Positions 10,489 to 19,343 of a DNA stretch of 64,000 bases are shown one piece after another (position 1 is the stretch's first letter; every line of letters begins with the position of its first letter). Made by a program: the position numbers and the translations under genes. The notes under the pieces were generated by a model that had not been told where the DNA came from, ran no database searches, and saw nothing but the letters and a program-made list of their open reading frames with translations. The stretch covers positions 1 to 64,000 of the forward strand of contig NZ_BSOA01000010.1 of assembly GCF_030160275.1 (NCBI RefSeq). The letters are read 5' to 3'. Source of the DNA: Dyella flagellata (GTDB taxonomy: Bacteria > Pseudomonadota > Gammaproteobacteria > Xanthomonadales > Rhodanobacteraceae).

Positions 10489-11024
10489 ACGATCTGCTGA
10501 TCGCAGGCGGCATCGGCGTGGCTTTCGGTTGGGCACTCGAATGCGCCGGCTTGGGCCATCCGCCGAAGCTTGCCGGCCAGTTCTATCTGCGGGATTTCAC
10601 CGTGCTCAAGGTGATGCTGAGCGCGATGCTGACCGCGATGCTCGGTGTCTTTTGGGGCGGGCGACTGGGCCTGCTCGATCGCGGTGCGTTGTATGTGCCC
10701 GAAACGTATCTGCTACCGCAACTCGTCGGCGGTCTGGTCTTCGGACTCGGCTTTGTGCTTAGTGGCCTGTGTCCGGGCACATCCTGCGTCGCGCTGGCCA
10801 GCGGCCGCATCGAAGGTGCCGCGACGATGCTCGGGCTGTTTGCTGGCGTGCTGCTGGTCGGTTTGGCCTTCCCCGCAATCGAAGCCTTTTACCGTTCGAC
10901 GCCACACGGCCCATTGACACTTCAACGCCTAACGGGGCTGCCTTACGGAGTCGTCGTCGCACTGGTCACGGTGCTCGCCGTTTCGATGTTGGCATGGATC
11001 GCGAAGTGGGAGGCAAGACGATGA
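10485..11024 (+). CDS. YeeE/YedE-type transporter partner (DUF6691-like)
   Basis: This 179-residue membrane protein has the partner-half signature GFVLSGLCPGTSCVALASGRIEG, with a conserved Cys in CPGT, and about five helices (GGIGVAFGWALECAGLG; VLKVMLSAMLTAMLGVFWGG; LVGGLVFGLGFVLSG; TMLGLFAGVLLVGLAF; YGVVVALVTVLAVSML). It overlaps both neighbours by 4 bp, indicating tight stoichiometric expression. With the preceding gene it would form one sulfur-compound importer. Confidence 0.83.
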   Translation: MNDLLIAGGIGVAFGWALECAGLGHPPKLAGQFYLRDFTVLKVMLSAMLTAMLGVFWGGRLGLLDRGALYVPETYLLPQLVGGLVFGLGFVLSGLCPGTSCVALASGRIEGAATMLGLFAGVLLVGLAFPAIEAFYRSTPHGPLTLQRLTGLPYGVVVALVTVLAVSMLAWIAKWEARR

Positions 11025-11605
11025 AGTTCGTACGACAGCTGGGCATAAGTGCGCTTGCATTGGGCTTGGGGGCACCTTTCGCAGGTAGCCTCCAGCGCAC
11101 GCAGCAGCGAGGGCTGGACCTGGATTCCATCGCTCGGGCGATCAACGAAGGCTCCGATCATGTCAGCGCGCGCCAGCTCGCACGGTGGATACGCGATCGC
11201 CGATCTGGACTGCGCGTCATCGACGTGCGCTCGCCTGCCGAGTTCCACGACTACGCCATCCCGACGGCGGAGAACGTGCCAATCGACCAGTTGGCGAAGG
11301 CGCACTTTGCGCCCGATCAGACCATCGTTCTTTACTCGCAGGAAGGAGCGCATGCCGGGCAGGCCTGGGTGATACTGCGCTCGCTCGGCGTGACCCAGGC
11401 GGTGTTCGTGCCCGGTGGGCTTGCCGACTGGCGTGAAGAGGTACTGAATCCGCGGCTGCCGGCGAACGCCTCGCCCGCGGAGCGTGCACAGATCGAGGAT
11501 TTGAGCCATTACTTCGGCGGCACTCCCCGGATTGGGGGAGAGCAGGGCGGCGATGTTGCGAGTGCGGCGCAGATCGGGCGCGGTTCGCGGAGGCGCGGAT
11601 GCTGA
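11021..11605 (+). CDS. Rhodanese-fold protein lacking the catalytic cysteine
   Basis: This 194-residue protein has a short hydrophobic N-terminus (MKFVRQLGISALALGLGAPFAG) that may be a signal or anchor. A single rhodanese domain follows (LRVIDVRSPAEFHDYAIPTAENVPI, GGLADWREEVL). At the active-site loop the sequence is VLYSQEGAHA, so the position normally held by the catalytic Cys is Ser. It should not form a persulfide in the usual way and may act as a binding or regulatory partner. It overlaps the transporter gene upstream by 4 bp and the desulfurase downstream by 7 bp. Confidence 0.82.
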   Translation: MKFVRQLGISALALGLGAPFAGSLQRTQQRGLDLDSIARAINEGSDHVSARQLARWIRDRRSGLRVIDVRSPAEFHDYAIPTAENVPIDQLAKAHFAPDQTIVLYSQEGAHAGQAWVILRSLGVTQAVFVPGGLADWREEVLNPRLPANASPAERAQIEDLSHYFGGTPRIGGEQGGDVASAAQIGRGSRRRGC

Positions 11606-12975
11606 CTCGTGCCGTTGAGCCCATCGATGCGGCCGATGCATTCGACTTCGCCGCTCTTCGCATCAGCGAATTCGCGCGTCTGGATACCGCCGGCATCGCC
11701 TATCTCGATTACGCGGCGAGCGCGCTGTACGGTGCCTCCCAGGCACGAGCGCATGCTGACCGGCTGGCACACGGGATTTTCGGCAATCCCCATTCGGAGC
11801 ATCTGGCTTCCCGCAACAGTGCTGCCGCGCAGGCGTCCGCCCGCGTCGCGACGCTCGCCTTCTTCGATGCTGATCCGGACATCTACGATGTCTGCTTCAC
11901 TGCCAACGCGACGGCAGCCATCAAGCTGGTCGCCGAGAGCTATCGATTTTCGTCACGCCGCGGGCTCATTCTCTCGGCCGACAACCACAATTCCGTCAAC
12001 GGCATGCGGGAGTTTGCCAAGCGCGCACAGGCACCCATCAGCGTGTTGCCGCTAGATGCGGAACTCCGGCTCGATCGCGCATGTGAGAGCCTGCGGGCGA
12101 GCGTCGATCGACAGGGCGGGGGCTTGTTCGCATTCCCGCAGCAGTCCAACTTTTCCGGCGTGCTGCACGACCTGTCACTTATCGAAAAGGCCCAGGCACT
12201 TGGATGCGATGTCCTGGTCGATGCGGCAGCGGCCGGCCCATCCGGCGCGCTCAGCCTGAGGAAGCATTGCGCAGACTTCGTCGTGTGTTCGTTCTACAAG
12301 CTATTCGGCCTGCCGACCGGTGTTGGAGCATTGATCGCGAAAAAGTCGGCTTTGGATCACCTTCACCGGCCGTGGTTTTCCGGCGGAACTGTGGAGTTTG
12401 TGTCCGTCGCGCACGGGCGACATGCGCTTAAGCCGGGCCACGAGGGATTCGAGGACGGAACCCCCAACTTTCTCGACCTTGCCGCCATCGAATCCGGATT
12501 TGCCTTTCTCGCCCGCATACCGCGCGTGCACCTGCGTGCCCATATTCAGTCCCATGTGCAGCGTTTTCTGGGACTGACAGCGACACTGCGACACCGTAAT
12601 GGGTCACCGCTGGTGCGTCTGTATGGCCCTGCGGGTATGGAGCAGCGGGGCGGTATTGTTGCCTTCAACGTGCTGCAGAACGACGGACGCGTCTTGCCCT
12701 ACGAGCATGTCGAGCAGCTAGCGCGCGAGCATGGCGTCGCCATTCGGGGTGGCTGCTTCTGCAATCCCGGGGCGGCCGAACAGGCCTTCGGATTCGACGC
12801 CCTAGGAGTGGAGCGCTGCTTGGACAAACTCGAAGCTAGCTTCAGTATCGAGGCGTTCCGTAGCTGCATGGGACGTGCCGCCACCGTGGGTGCACTGCGT
12901 TTGTCCGTCGGCGCACCCACGACGCCCAAGGACATCGAGCGTGCCGTGGCATTGATCGCTGCTTGCGGCGAATAG
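11599..12975 (+). CDS. PLP-dependent cysteine desulfurase-like enzyme (aminotransferase class V)
   Basis: This 458-residue protein is a NifS/Moco-sulfurase-like PLP enzyme. The N-terminus has YLDYAASALYG and GNPHSEH. The cofactor site includes DNHNSVNG and the PLP lysine in CSFYKLFGLPTGVGAL. The C-terminal catalytic loop RGGCFCNPGAAEQAF carries cysteines able to carry the persulfide. The overall pattern (long N-terminus, FYKLFGxPTG) resembles the N-terminal half of molybdenum-cofactor sulfurases more than IscS. Ending the sulfur operon, it could hand sulfur to, or take it from, the transporter and rhodanese modules. The specific acceptor is unknown. Confidence 0.85.
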   Translation: MLTRAVEPIDAADAFDFAALRISEFARLDTAGIAYLDYAASALYGASQARAHADRLAHGIFGNPHSEHLASRNSAAAQASARVATLAFFDADPDIYDVCFTANATAAIKLVAESYRFSSRRGLILSADNHNSVNGMREFAKRAQAPISVLPLDAELRLDRACESLRASVDRQGGGLFAFPQQSNFSGVLHDLSLIEKAQALGCDVLVDAAAAGPSGALSLRKHCADFVVCSFYKLFGLPTGVGALIAKKSALDHLHRPWFSGGTVEFVSVAHGRHALKPGHEGFEDGTPNFLDLAAIESGFAFLARIPRVHLRAHIQSHVQRFLGLTATLRHRNGSPLVRLYGPAGMEQRGGIVAFNVLQNDGRVLPYEHVEQLAREHGVAIRGGCFCNPGAAEQAFGFDALGVERCLDKLEASFSIEAFRSCMGRAATVGALRLSVGAPTTPKDIERAVALIAACGE

Positions 12976-12982
12976 GTTCGGC

Positions 12983-13249
12983 TTAGTGATCACCGTAGTG
13001 AAACTTGCAGGCGATGATGGAGATGCACTCATCATCAAAGGCGTAGACCAGGCGATCTTTCTTGTTGATGGACCGAGACCAAAAGCCGGCCAGGTCACCG
13101 CTCAGTTCGTGGGGATCACCCAATCCGCTATTCGGATTCCTTTGCGCATCCTTGATGAGGGAATTGATTTTCTTGAGAGTCTTCTTATCTTCGGCCCAAT
13201 CCTGGTAGTCCTTCCAGGCTTCGTCCGTGAACTTGATGCTTCGTGACAT
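12983..13249 (-). CDS. yoeB: YoeB toxin (Txe/YoeB family endoribonuclease)
   Basis: This 88-residue protein aligns end to end with YoeB: KINSLIKDAQRNP, GDPHELSGDLAGFWSRSIN, DRLVYAFDD and the C-terminal KFHY. The active-site Glu, Arg and His positions are all present. YoeB is a ribosome-dependent mRNA interferase, neutralised by YefM. It lies 20 bp after yefM on the same strand. Confidence 0.95.
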   Translation of the reverse strand: MSRSIKFTDEAWKDYQDWAEDKKTLKKINSLIKDAQRNPNSGLGDPHELSGDLAGFWSRSINKKDRLVYAFDDECISIIACKFHYGDH

Positions 13250-13269
13250 TAAGTGGCCTCCTCTTCCTC

Positions 13270-13521
13270 CTAGTCGATCAGCTCTCGTTTCTTGGCTTTG
13301 TCCGCTTTGAACTGAGCAATGGACTTGGCGAGGTGATCACGGTTTGCTTTGCTGCTGAGCAGGTGAATGGTGTCTGCCATGGAGTTGTAGTCCGCAAGGG
13401 ACATGACTACTGCATCCTCGTGGTCGCGGCGATGGATGATCGTGATGGAGCAGTCGCTCGCTACGGTATCCAACACCTCTTTGAGGTTATTACGGGCGTC
13501 TGAAAAGCTGACGACTCGCAT
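13270..13521 (-). CDS. yefM: YefM antitoxin (Phd/YefM family)
   Basis: This 83-residue protein has the N-terminal Phd/YefM DNA-binding fold (MRVVSFSDARNNLKEVLDTV, HEDAVVMSLADYNSM) and an acidic/helical C-terminus that wraps the toxin. It is upstream of yoeB, the usual antitoxin-first order. Autoregulation is supported by a TGTAC-containing palindrome 33-53 bp upstream of its start. Confidence 0.94.
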   Translation of the reverse strand: MRVVSFSDARNNLKEVLDTVASDCSITIIHRRDHEDAVVMSLADYNSMADTIHLLSSKANRDHLAKSIAQFKADKAKKRELID

Positions 13522-13554
13522 TAGGTTCTCCTGTCTGCCTTATCTTTTCTTGAC

Positions 13555-13574
13555 TTGTACAATATATTGAACAA
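13555..13574. promoter_or_regulatory. Probable YefM operator palindrome
   Basis: A 20-bp inverted repeat with arms TTGTACAATA and TATTGAACAA (one mismatch) lies just upstream of yefM. Known YefM-YoeB operators are palindromes with a TGTACA core, which one arm carries here. The AT-rich position also fits the promoter of the minus-strand operon. Confidence 0.7.
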
Positions 13575-13609
13575 CTGAAGTCTAAGCCATGTTCCAAGGG
13601 ACTACAAGT

Positions 13610-13681
13610 GCGTAGGCTGGGATGCCGATCCCAGCTTTCCACACGGCATCCCGATGCTGGAATTGTCATCCCAGCCTACGC
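13610..13681. repeat. REP-like long hairpin
   Basis: Perfect 15-bp arms (GCGTAGGCTGGGATG at 13610-13624 and its complement at 13667-13681) enclose a 42-nt loop that itself contains a shorter pairable GATCCCAGC/GCTGG segment. This resembles the dispersed GTAGGCTGGG-type REP elements of xanthomonads. It lies between the 3' end of the SDR gene and the yefM promoter, so it could also end SDR transcription. Confidence 0.6.
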
Positions 13682-13685
13682 GCTG

Positions 13686-14435
13686 TCATACCTGAGCCCA
13701 GCCGCCGTCGACGCTTAACTCGATCCCTGTCACATAAGACGAGTCGGAGCAGGCCAGAAACAGCGCGGCATTGGCAATCTCATCGGCCGAGCCGCTGCGG
13801 TGCATCGGAATTTGCGGATGGACTTGAGCCTTGGTCTGTTCGATCATCTCCTCGCTCATGCCTGCTTTGCGGGCCTGATCCGTATCGATGTAACCAGGCG
13901 CAAGAGCATTTACGCGAATACTCCTATCGGACAGCTCCACCGAGAGCGAACGTGCGAGAGAGCGCAGAGCCGCCTTCGCTGCCGCATAGACGGTTACGTA
14001 CGGGCGTCCTTGCGTGCCCAAGGTTGAGGTAGTGAAAATCACCGAGCTGCCGGCGCCCATAAGGGGCAGAAGCTTCTGCACGGTGAAGTAGGCGCCCTTG
14101 AAGTTGGTGCCGATCATGAAATCGAAATCATCTTCTTTCGTCTCCTCGAACAAGGCTGGCCTTCCACCACCGGCATTGGCGAAAAGGATGTCGACGCGAC
14201 CGTGCTTTGCATCGACATAGGCTCGGAGTGCTTCGATATCCGCGAGCTGCGCATTGTCGCAGCGAACAACATCCACGCCATGGCCGATGCCCCGCTTGGC
14301 TACGTCGAGCGCCTGCTGGTCGCGCCCGGTGATGACCACCGTCGCACCTTCGCGCACGAATAGTTTGGCGGCCGCCAGGCCTATTCCCGCGCTACCACCC
14401 GTGATGACGGCGACCTTTCCATCCAACTTGCCCAT
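13686..14435 (-). CDS. Short-chain dehydrogenase/reductase (SDR)
   Basis: This 249-residue classical SDR has the cofactor loop TGGSAGIG (residues 12-19), NAGGG near 90, the catalytic Tyr/Lys pair in VYAAAKAAL and a C-terminal YVTGIELSVDGG. The Asp or Arg after strand 2 (ITGRDQQ) suggests NADPH preference. It is transcribed divergently from a TetR regulator that probably controls it. The substrate is unknown. Confidence 0.92.
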   Translation of the reverse strand: MGKLDGKVAVITGGSAGIGLAAAKLFVREGATVVITGRDQQALDVAKRGIGHGVDVVRCDNAQLADIEALRAYVDAKHGRVDILFANAGGGRPALFEETKEDDFDFMIGTNFKGAYFTVQKLLPLMGAGSSVIFTTSTLGTQGRPYVTVYAAAKAALRSLARSLSVELSDRSIRVNALAPGYIDTDQARKAGMSEEMIEQTKAQVHPQIPMHRSGSADEIANAALFLACSDSSYVTGIELSVDGGWAQV

Positions 14436-14462
14436 CTTTGTCTCCTGATTCCTAAGTTTGGG

Positions 14463-14484
14463 TACCGCGCCAACGGCGGCGGTA
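14463..14484. promoter_or_regulatory. Candidate TetR operator
   Basis: An inverted repeat TACCGC-N10-GCGGTA lies in the 90-bp gap between the divergent SDR and TetR genes. The position and size suit a TetR-family operator controlling both promoters. Assignment is by position only. Confidence 0.4.
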
Positions 14485-14510
14485 GACTTAAGATGTAGGG
14501 CGTTTTCGAG

Positions 14511-15188
14511 ATGTGGTATTCGCTTATGGAAACTGGGTCGACGCCAGCGCTAAATCCCCGGAAATTGCCGCGTCAGGGCAGATCCATCGCGACCGTAAAC
14601 GCCATTTTTGAGGCAACCGCTCAGGTTTTGCTGAGCGACGGGCCGGTTAGCCTGAACACCACTCGCGTGGCCCGTCGGGCGGGTGTTTCGATCGGGACGC
14701 TGTACCAGTACTTCCCAAACAAGCAGGCGCTGCTCTTCGCGACCCTGGAGCGGTACATGACGAGGTTGGTCGAGGCCATAGAGAACGCTTGCAGTGATAG
14801 CTTGGGCACCACGGTAGACCTGATGGCCGGTGCCGTAGTGAAGGCCTATCTAAAGGCGAAGATGGCGCAATCGGAGATCTCTCCCGCCCTCTACCAGGTC
14901 GCGATGGAGCTGGATCCCCGCCGATTGGCTGAATTGGCAACGCAGCGCAGTGAGAAGGCGATCGAGGCCATGCTCTGTAGCGCGGGCGATGATCGTCCAA
15001 CTGATCCACATGTCGTTGCCCAGACCATGACAGCGGCCATCTACGGTACCGTGCCAGCCTTTTGCCCCCGCGTCTTGTCCCCGGTCAACGGCAGGGAAGC
15101 CGAGAAGCAGCTCACGATCATGTTTCGGTCGTATCTCAGCGCGCAGCAGGCGACTTCAGTCGGGCAACGCAACACATCGCTGGGATAG
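14511..15188 (+). CDS. TetR/AcrR family transcriptional regulator
   Basis: This protein of 225 residues (or 220 if translation starts at the ATG at 14526; neither start has a strong ribosome site) has an N-terminal TetR helix-turn-helix: FEATAQVLLSDGPVSLNTTRVARRAGVSIGTLYQYFPNKQALLFA. The C-terminal part is a helical ligand-binding domain (TetR_C-like, with residues 100-200 aligned in helices). It is divergent to the SDR gene, the standard layout for a local repressor. Confidence 0.9.
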   Translation: MWYSLMETGSTPALNPRKLPRQGRSIATVNAIFEATAQVLLSDGPVSLNTTRVARRAGVSIGTLYQYFPNKQALLFATLERYMTRLVEAIENACSDSLGTTVDLMAGAVVKAYLKAKMAQSEISPALYQVAMELDPRRLAELATQRSEKAIEAMLCSAGDDRPTDPHVVAQTMTAAIYGTVPAFCPRVLSPVNGREAEKQLTIMFRSYLSAQQATSVGQRNTSLG

Positions 15189-15265
15189 CAACTGATCGAG
15201 CTGGGGAAGGGGGATTGGAAGGAGTTGCCTGGGGTAGGGTGGCGATGTTCAGGGACAGCTTCCGC

Positions 15266-16168
15266 CTACGCCTTATGTGAGCGGTATCGAAGCGCATCGG
15301 CCAGCAAGGCAAATGCACGCGATGGTTGTCGCCGACTTGGGTAATACAGGTGATAGCCCGGAAACAGCGGGCACCAGTCATCCAGTACTTGGCGCAGACG
15401 GCCGGCTGCTATGTGCGGATGGACCATGTCTTCGGGCAGATAGGCGAGGCCAAAGCCGGCAAGCGAGGCGGCGAGGATTCGCTCGATGCTGTTGAAGGTC
15501 AGTCGGCCTGCCACACGCACGTTGAGTGCGTGGTTGTCCTTTTCGAATTCCCACGCATACAGGCCGCCATGCGTAAGGAAGCGCAGGTTGATGCAGTCGT
15601 GTCCGGTGAGGTCGCGTGGGGTAGTGATCGCAGACATGGCATCCAGGTAGGCCGGTGCGCCCACTACCACCAGCCGCGTGGGCGGGCCGATGGGCACCGC
15701 AATCATGTCCTGTGCCACCTGTTCGCCCAGGCGAATGCCAGCGTCAAAGCGCTCGGCGGCGATGTCGGTGAGCGTGGAGTCGCTGATCACTTCCACGCGG
15801 ATGTCCGGGTACTGCCGCAAGAAGATCTCCAGCACGGGCCACAGGATGGTGGCGGCAGCGTGCTCGCTACTGGTGATGCGGATGGTGCCACTGGGCTCGT
15901 CGCGCAGTTCGCTCAACCCGGCGAGCGCGGCGTCGATGTTTTCGAAGTTGGGCGTCAACGCCTGCTGCAGCCGTTCGCCGGCTTCGGTGGCTGACACGCT
16001 GCGTGTAGTGCGGGTGAGCAGGCGCAGGCCTAACCGTGTCTCCAGCCCTTGAATCTTGTGGCTGAGCGCCGACTGCGACACGCCAAGCTGGGCGGCGGCG
16101 CGGGTGAAGCTGCCTTCGCGCACGACTGTGAGAAACGCCTGCAGGTCGTTGTAGTTCTCGCTGCCCAT
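15266..16168 (-). CDS. LysR family transcriptional regulator
   Basis: This 300-residue protein starts at ATG 16168 (MGSENYNDLQ). The winged HTH covers residues 1-65 (FLTVVREGSFTRAAAQLGVSQSALSHKIQGLE) and is followed by a periplasmic-binding-like effector domain (IRITSSEHAAATILWPVL, RFDAGIRLGE, GLGLAYLPEDMV). It resembles regulators paired with oxidoreductases. It is divergent from a CMD-family gene and an aldo/keto reductase, which it probably activates. Confidence 0.92.
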   Translation of the reverse strand: MGSENYNDLQAFLTVVREGSFTRAAAQLGVSQSALSHKIQGLETRLGLRLLTRTTRSVSATEAGERLQQALTPNFENIDAALAGLSELRDEPSGTIRITSSEHAAATILWPVLEIFLRQYPDIRVEVISDSTLTDIAAERFDAGIRLGEQVAQDMIAVPIGPPTRLVVVGAPAYLDAMSAITTPRDLTGHDCINLRFLTHGGLYAWEFEKDNHALNVRVAGRLTFNSIERILAASLAGFGLAYLPEDMVHPHIAAGRLRQVLDDWCPLFPGYHLYYPSRRQPSRAFALLADALRYRSHKA

Positions 16169-16327
16169 GGTCGGGCCCCATGATTTATCGATACAGATCA
16201 TAAGTCCATTCGATATTTACCGTCTTATCAGATAGGTATGCGGGGGTCAGACTGGCGTAGCCGTCGCGGCCTGGCGCTCATCAATGGGCTGGTCGGCGAA
16301 TGGGCTACGTTCTCAAGGAACCCGACC

Positions 16328-16651
16328 ATGACCGACTTCACCCAGAAGACCCAAGGCCCATTCGCCGACATCGCGCCTGCACTCGATCAACTTACGCAGC
16401 AGGTGTTGTTTGGCGAAGTCTGGGAGCGGCGGGAACTGACCAAGCGTGACCGTAGCCTGGTCACTGTCGCCGCCTTGATCGCGCAATACCGCATCAACGA
16501 ACTCCCGTTCCATCTGAAGTTCGCGCAGCAGAATGGTGTCACGCGCGACGAACTGATCGAACTCATCACGCACCTGGCCTTCTATGCCGGTTGGCCGGCG
16601 GCGAGTACCGCCGTAGGGATTACGCGCAAGGTGTTCGCGGAAAACAGCTGA
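16328..16651 (+). CDS. Carboxymuconolactone decarboxylase (AhpD-like) family protein
   Basis: This 107-residue protein has the CMD family pattern: LTKRDRSLVTVAALIAQYRINELPFHLKFA, GVTRDELIELITHLAFYAGWPAA. The CxxC of AhpD is absent, so it belongs to the CMD/YurZ-like branch and not the thiol peroxidase-reductase branch. It lies between the LysR gene and an aldo/keto reductase in the same direction as the latter. Its reaction is not known. Confidence 0.88.
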   Translation: MTDFTQKTQGPFADIAPALDQLTQQVLFGEVWERRELTKRDRSLVTVAALIAQYRINELPFHLKFAQQNGVTRDELIELITHLAFYAGWPAASTAVGITRKVFAENS

Positions 16652-16695
16652 GCGGCCCGCTTGCGTTGATCCATTTTCCAAATCTAGTGAGGTGA

Positions 16696-17694
<999 letters not shown>

Positions 17695-17840
17695 TGGTCC
17701 AGCTGTCGCTAAGGATGGATGCCATTCCCTAAACATATATCTATCAAATTCATAGTGTTATATCTACAATCTCGATAATATATCACGTAGTCAACCGGCC
17801 AAAGGGGTGGCGTGCGCAGGCCAGGCATATCATGATCTAT

Positions 17841-17977
17841 TTTGTCAAGAAAGTAACATAACTTAATGAAATTATTTAACTAAATAATCTCTTGGCGCGG
17901 ACGTGAGCCACTTCTCCCTAGCCGCGCTGATAACGACTTACCAGATCCTTTAGCCGCGCACGCTCCTGGCTATCCAT
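17841..17977. repeat. Relic of a hipB-like 5' region plus a repeated short reading frame (copy A)
   Basis: The 384-base gap 17695-18078 has no intact gene. It contains TTTGTCAAGAAAG...ATG AAA TTA TTT AAC TAA (ATG at 17866), which matches base for base in layout the upstream region and first codons of hipB (22930-22980) and a second relic at 22622-22673. On the minus strand, 17918-17977 encodes MDSQERARLKDLVSRYQRG and then stops. This is homologous to a 23-residue reading frame at 22237-22308. Both point to a degraded copy of a module that survives near hipBA. Confidence 0.6.
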
Positions 17978-18078
17978 GGCGGCCTCGTCGATCATCGGCA
18001 TTCGCATGGCTGTCATGTGGGGGAGGCGTCAGGTGGCTTGGATTCCTGGTCTATTCAATCCAGATATGCAGGCGGCCC

Positions 18079-18921
18079 ATGAATAATTCCGTCGCGCCTT
18101 CTGGACTCCTTGGAGATACCGCAGCCCGTGACTACTCCGGGAAATTGAAGCTATTCAATGCATTCGCCAAGCCAGAGCTTTGCCAATCGATCGCGTACCT
18201 TGAACCGAAGCCGGGCATGCGTGTCCTGGATGCTGGATGCGGAACGGGTGAGGTGCTCGATTGGCTCTCAGCCACGGTCCAGCCTGAGGGAATGGCTATT
18301 GGCATTGATCTCGCTGCGGCACATGTAGCCGCAGCACGCGCCGTGGCCAGTCGAGGCACGCTGCTTGTACAGGCGGACCTGTTGATGGCTCCGTTGGCTC
18401 ACGCGAGCTTCGATTTGATCTGGTCAGCCAATGTCATCAATCATCTGCGCGTTCCCTCAGTGGGAGTGGAGGCCCTGATTAGCTTGCTCCGCCCAGGAGG
18501 CAGCATTGCGTTGGGACAAAGCTCGCTCCTCCCGGATATGTATTTTGCGTGGGATGCAAGGCTCGAACGCGTATTGAATGAGGCTATTCGTCAGTACTAC
18601 CGCGATCGTTATCAAGTTAACGAGCGCGAGCTGACAGCTGCTCGCGCGAATGTGGGGTTGTTGCGCCGATCCGGGTTACGAAACCTCAGGGCGCGCACAA
18701 TCATGATTGAGCGCATGACACCGCTACGTGATGAAGACAAGAGCTATCTTGTCGACGTTATTTTTCGTCACGCTTGGGGGCCGCGCCTGCAGCCCTACAT
18801 GTCAAGCGATGACTATGATGAGCTGTCGCGGCTGTGTGATCCTTTGCACCCGGATTTCGCGCTGAACCGCCCCGATTTCCATTTTCTGCAGACCTTTACT
18901 CTAGTAGTCGGCGAACGCTAG
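18079..18921 (+). CDS. Class I SAM-dependent methyltransferase
   Basis: This 280-residue protein has the SAM-binding motif I RVLDAGCGTGEVL (residues about 48-60), a following acidic GIDLAAAHV, DLLMAPLAHASFDLIWSANVINHL (motif II region) and LLRPGGSIAL (motif III). This is the Methyltransf_11/25 type for small molecules. It stands alone with no operon partner and the acceptor is unknown. Confidence 0.88.
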   Translation: MNNSVAPSGLLGDTAARDYSGKLKLFNAFAKPELCQSIAYLEPKPGMRVLDAGCGTGEVLDWLSATVQPEGMAIGIDLAAAHVAAARAVASRGTLLVQADLLMAPLAHASFDLIWSANVINHLRVPSVGVEALISLLRPGGSIALGQSSLLPDMYFAWDARLERVLNEAIRQYYRDRYQVNERELTAARANVGLLRRSGLRNLRARTIMIERMTPLRDEDKSYLVDVIFRHAWGPRLQPYMSSDDYDELSRLCDPLHPDFALNRPDFHFLQTFTLVVGER

Positions 18922-18982
18922 GCAGGCCCCGTTCGGGTTGCAGCTTAAGCCCGCGTGGGGCATCCGCTTGTAAATCACCCAT

Positions 18983-19024
18983 GCGGGCTTTACAGTGAAC
19001 CAAATGGTTCACTGTAAAGCCCGC
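18983..19024. repeat. 42-bp perfect palindrome over the arsR-like start
   Basis: Two perfect 19-bp arms (GCGGGCTTTACAGTGAACC at 18983-19001 and its exact complement at 19006-19024) are separated by AAAT. Both candidate start codons of the ArsR gene (GTG 18995, ATG 19004) lie inside it. It could be the ArsR operator, an mRNA hairpin hiding the start, or a foldback artefact. Confidence 0.9.
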
Positions 19025-19339
19025 CTCGACGCAACGTTTGCCGCGCTCTCCGATGTCACCCGACGCGGCGTGCTGGAGCAGCTCGGGGATTCAGACGCCT
19101 CCATCACCGACCTTGCCCAAAGGTTTCGCATGACCCTCACGGGCATGAAGAAGCATGTCAGCGTCTTGGAGCAGGCGGGGCTCGTGATCACGGAGAAGGT
19201 CGGGCGCGTACGAACCTGCAAGCTCGGCCCGCGCCGGCTGGAAGAAGAGGCCGCTTGGATCGAGCGACACCGGCAACTCTGGAGCGCGCGCTTCGACGCG
19301 CTGGACGAGCTTATCGAGCACTTGAAACGCAAGGAGTAG
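18995..19339 (+). CDS. ArsR family winged-helix regulator
   Basis: This protein is 114 residues from GTG 18995 (111 from ATG 19004). The ArsR helix-turn-helix is clear: LDATFAALSDVTRRGVLEQLGDSDASITDLAQRFRMTLTGMKKHVSVLEQAGLV. There are no metal-binding Cys pairs, so it is the YdfF/SdpR-like type often paired with SRPBCC proteins, which is exactly what follows after 4 nt. It probably controls the SRPBCC-hydrolase operon and itself. The start lies inside a 42-bp palindrome. Confidence 0.88.
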   Translation: MNQMVHCKARLDATFAALSDVTRRGVLEQLGDSDASITDLAQRFRMTLTGMKKHVSVLEQAGLVITEKVGRVRTCKLGPRRLEEEAAWIERHRQLWSARFDALDELIEHLKRKE

Positions 19340-19343
19340 GCAG

